Source of the DNA: Acidobacteriota bacterium
GTDB lineage: Bacteria > Acidobacteriota > Vicinamibacteria > Vicinamibacterales > JAFNAJ01
Direction of reading: 5' to 3'
Assembly: GCA_017860085.1 (NCBI GenBank)
Contig: JAFNAJ010000220.1
Location: 1-5,324 of the forward strand
DNA length: 5,324 nt
The notes beneath the pieces are model-generated. The model searched no databases, had not been told where the DNA came from, and saw only the letters and a list, made by a program, of their open reading frames with translations. Below are positions 5,314-5,324 of this stretch, piece after piece. The translations under genes were made by a program, and so were the position numbers. Position 1 is the stretch's first letter; every line of letters begins with the position of its first letter.

Positions 5314-5324
5314 TCACAGCGAGG

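Larger units (their letters stand above)
5186..5324 (+). repeat. Tandem 51-bp direct repeat, 88-bp period, each with a REP-like hairpin
   Basis: Bases 5186-5236 and 5274-5324 match at 49 of 51 positions (differences at 5227/5315 and 5232/5320). Each unit contains GCGATCGC, then GTAG and the CGCGGACC-TTCA-GGTCCGCG hairpin, then a GAGG tail. The 37-bp spacer between them contains a small CCGAGGC duplication (5231-5237 and 5242-5248). The second unit reaches the window edge, so the array may continue. Confidence 0.8.

Noticed and set aside
5186..5324. CRISPR array
   Set aside because: There are only two direct repeats; their 51-bp units and internal hairpins also occur as singletons elsewhere in the window, and no cas genes are present.

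Overview
This is a compact, high-G+C bacterial window with strongly G/C-biased third codon positions. It carries the 3' end of one gene, four complete genes, and two repeat-rich intergenic stretches. No RNA gene, transposase, CRISPR array or phage gene is visible. The host cannot be fixed from 5 kb. The G+C content, a membrane-anchored methyltransferase and the palindromic repeats (whose reverse translation reads 'ADLKVRAT') make me suspect an Acidobacteriota lineage such as Vicinamibacteria. That is recollection and inference, not a demonstrated assignment.

Layout: the tail of an unidentified + strand gene ends at 101. A short convergent gap (102-164) holds two strong hairpins, the first being a REP-like element; a third, weaker one straddles the next gene's stop codon. 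A minus-strand gene (165-782) encodes a class I SAM-dependent methyltransferase with an N-terminal membrane anchor. It is divergent from a + strand gene cluster with only about 50 bp between the two start regions. The cluster holds a large FAD/[4Fe-4S] D-2-hydroxyacid dehydrogenase (835-3771), a classical short-chain dehydrogenase/reductase (3782-4567) and a small DUF985/Cupin_5 protein (4595-5107). Gaps of 10 and 27 nt, and a Shine-Dalgarno sequence overlapping the dehydrogenase stop codon, suggest co-transcription and translational coupling of the first two. The final 217 bp is non-coding and packed with GTAG-plus-hairpin repeats.

The first two cluster genes both look like oxidoreductases of hydroxy/oxo compounds. 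The large enzyme would pass electrons from a D-2-hydroxyacid (D-lactate or D-2-hydroxyglutarate are the best guesses) through FAD and Fe-S centres toward the respiratory chain. The SDR would interconvert an alcohol and a carbonyl using NAD(P). The cupin's role is unknown. A shared pathway is inference from gene order only.

The most interesting signal is the family of four REP-like elements, in two sequence variants with compensatory stem changes. Each carries GTAG directly 5' of a hairpin, the hallmark of repeats mobilised by RAYT (REP-associated tyrosine) transposases. No RAYT gene lies in the window.
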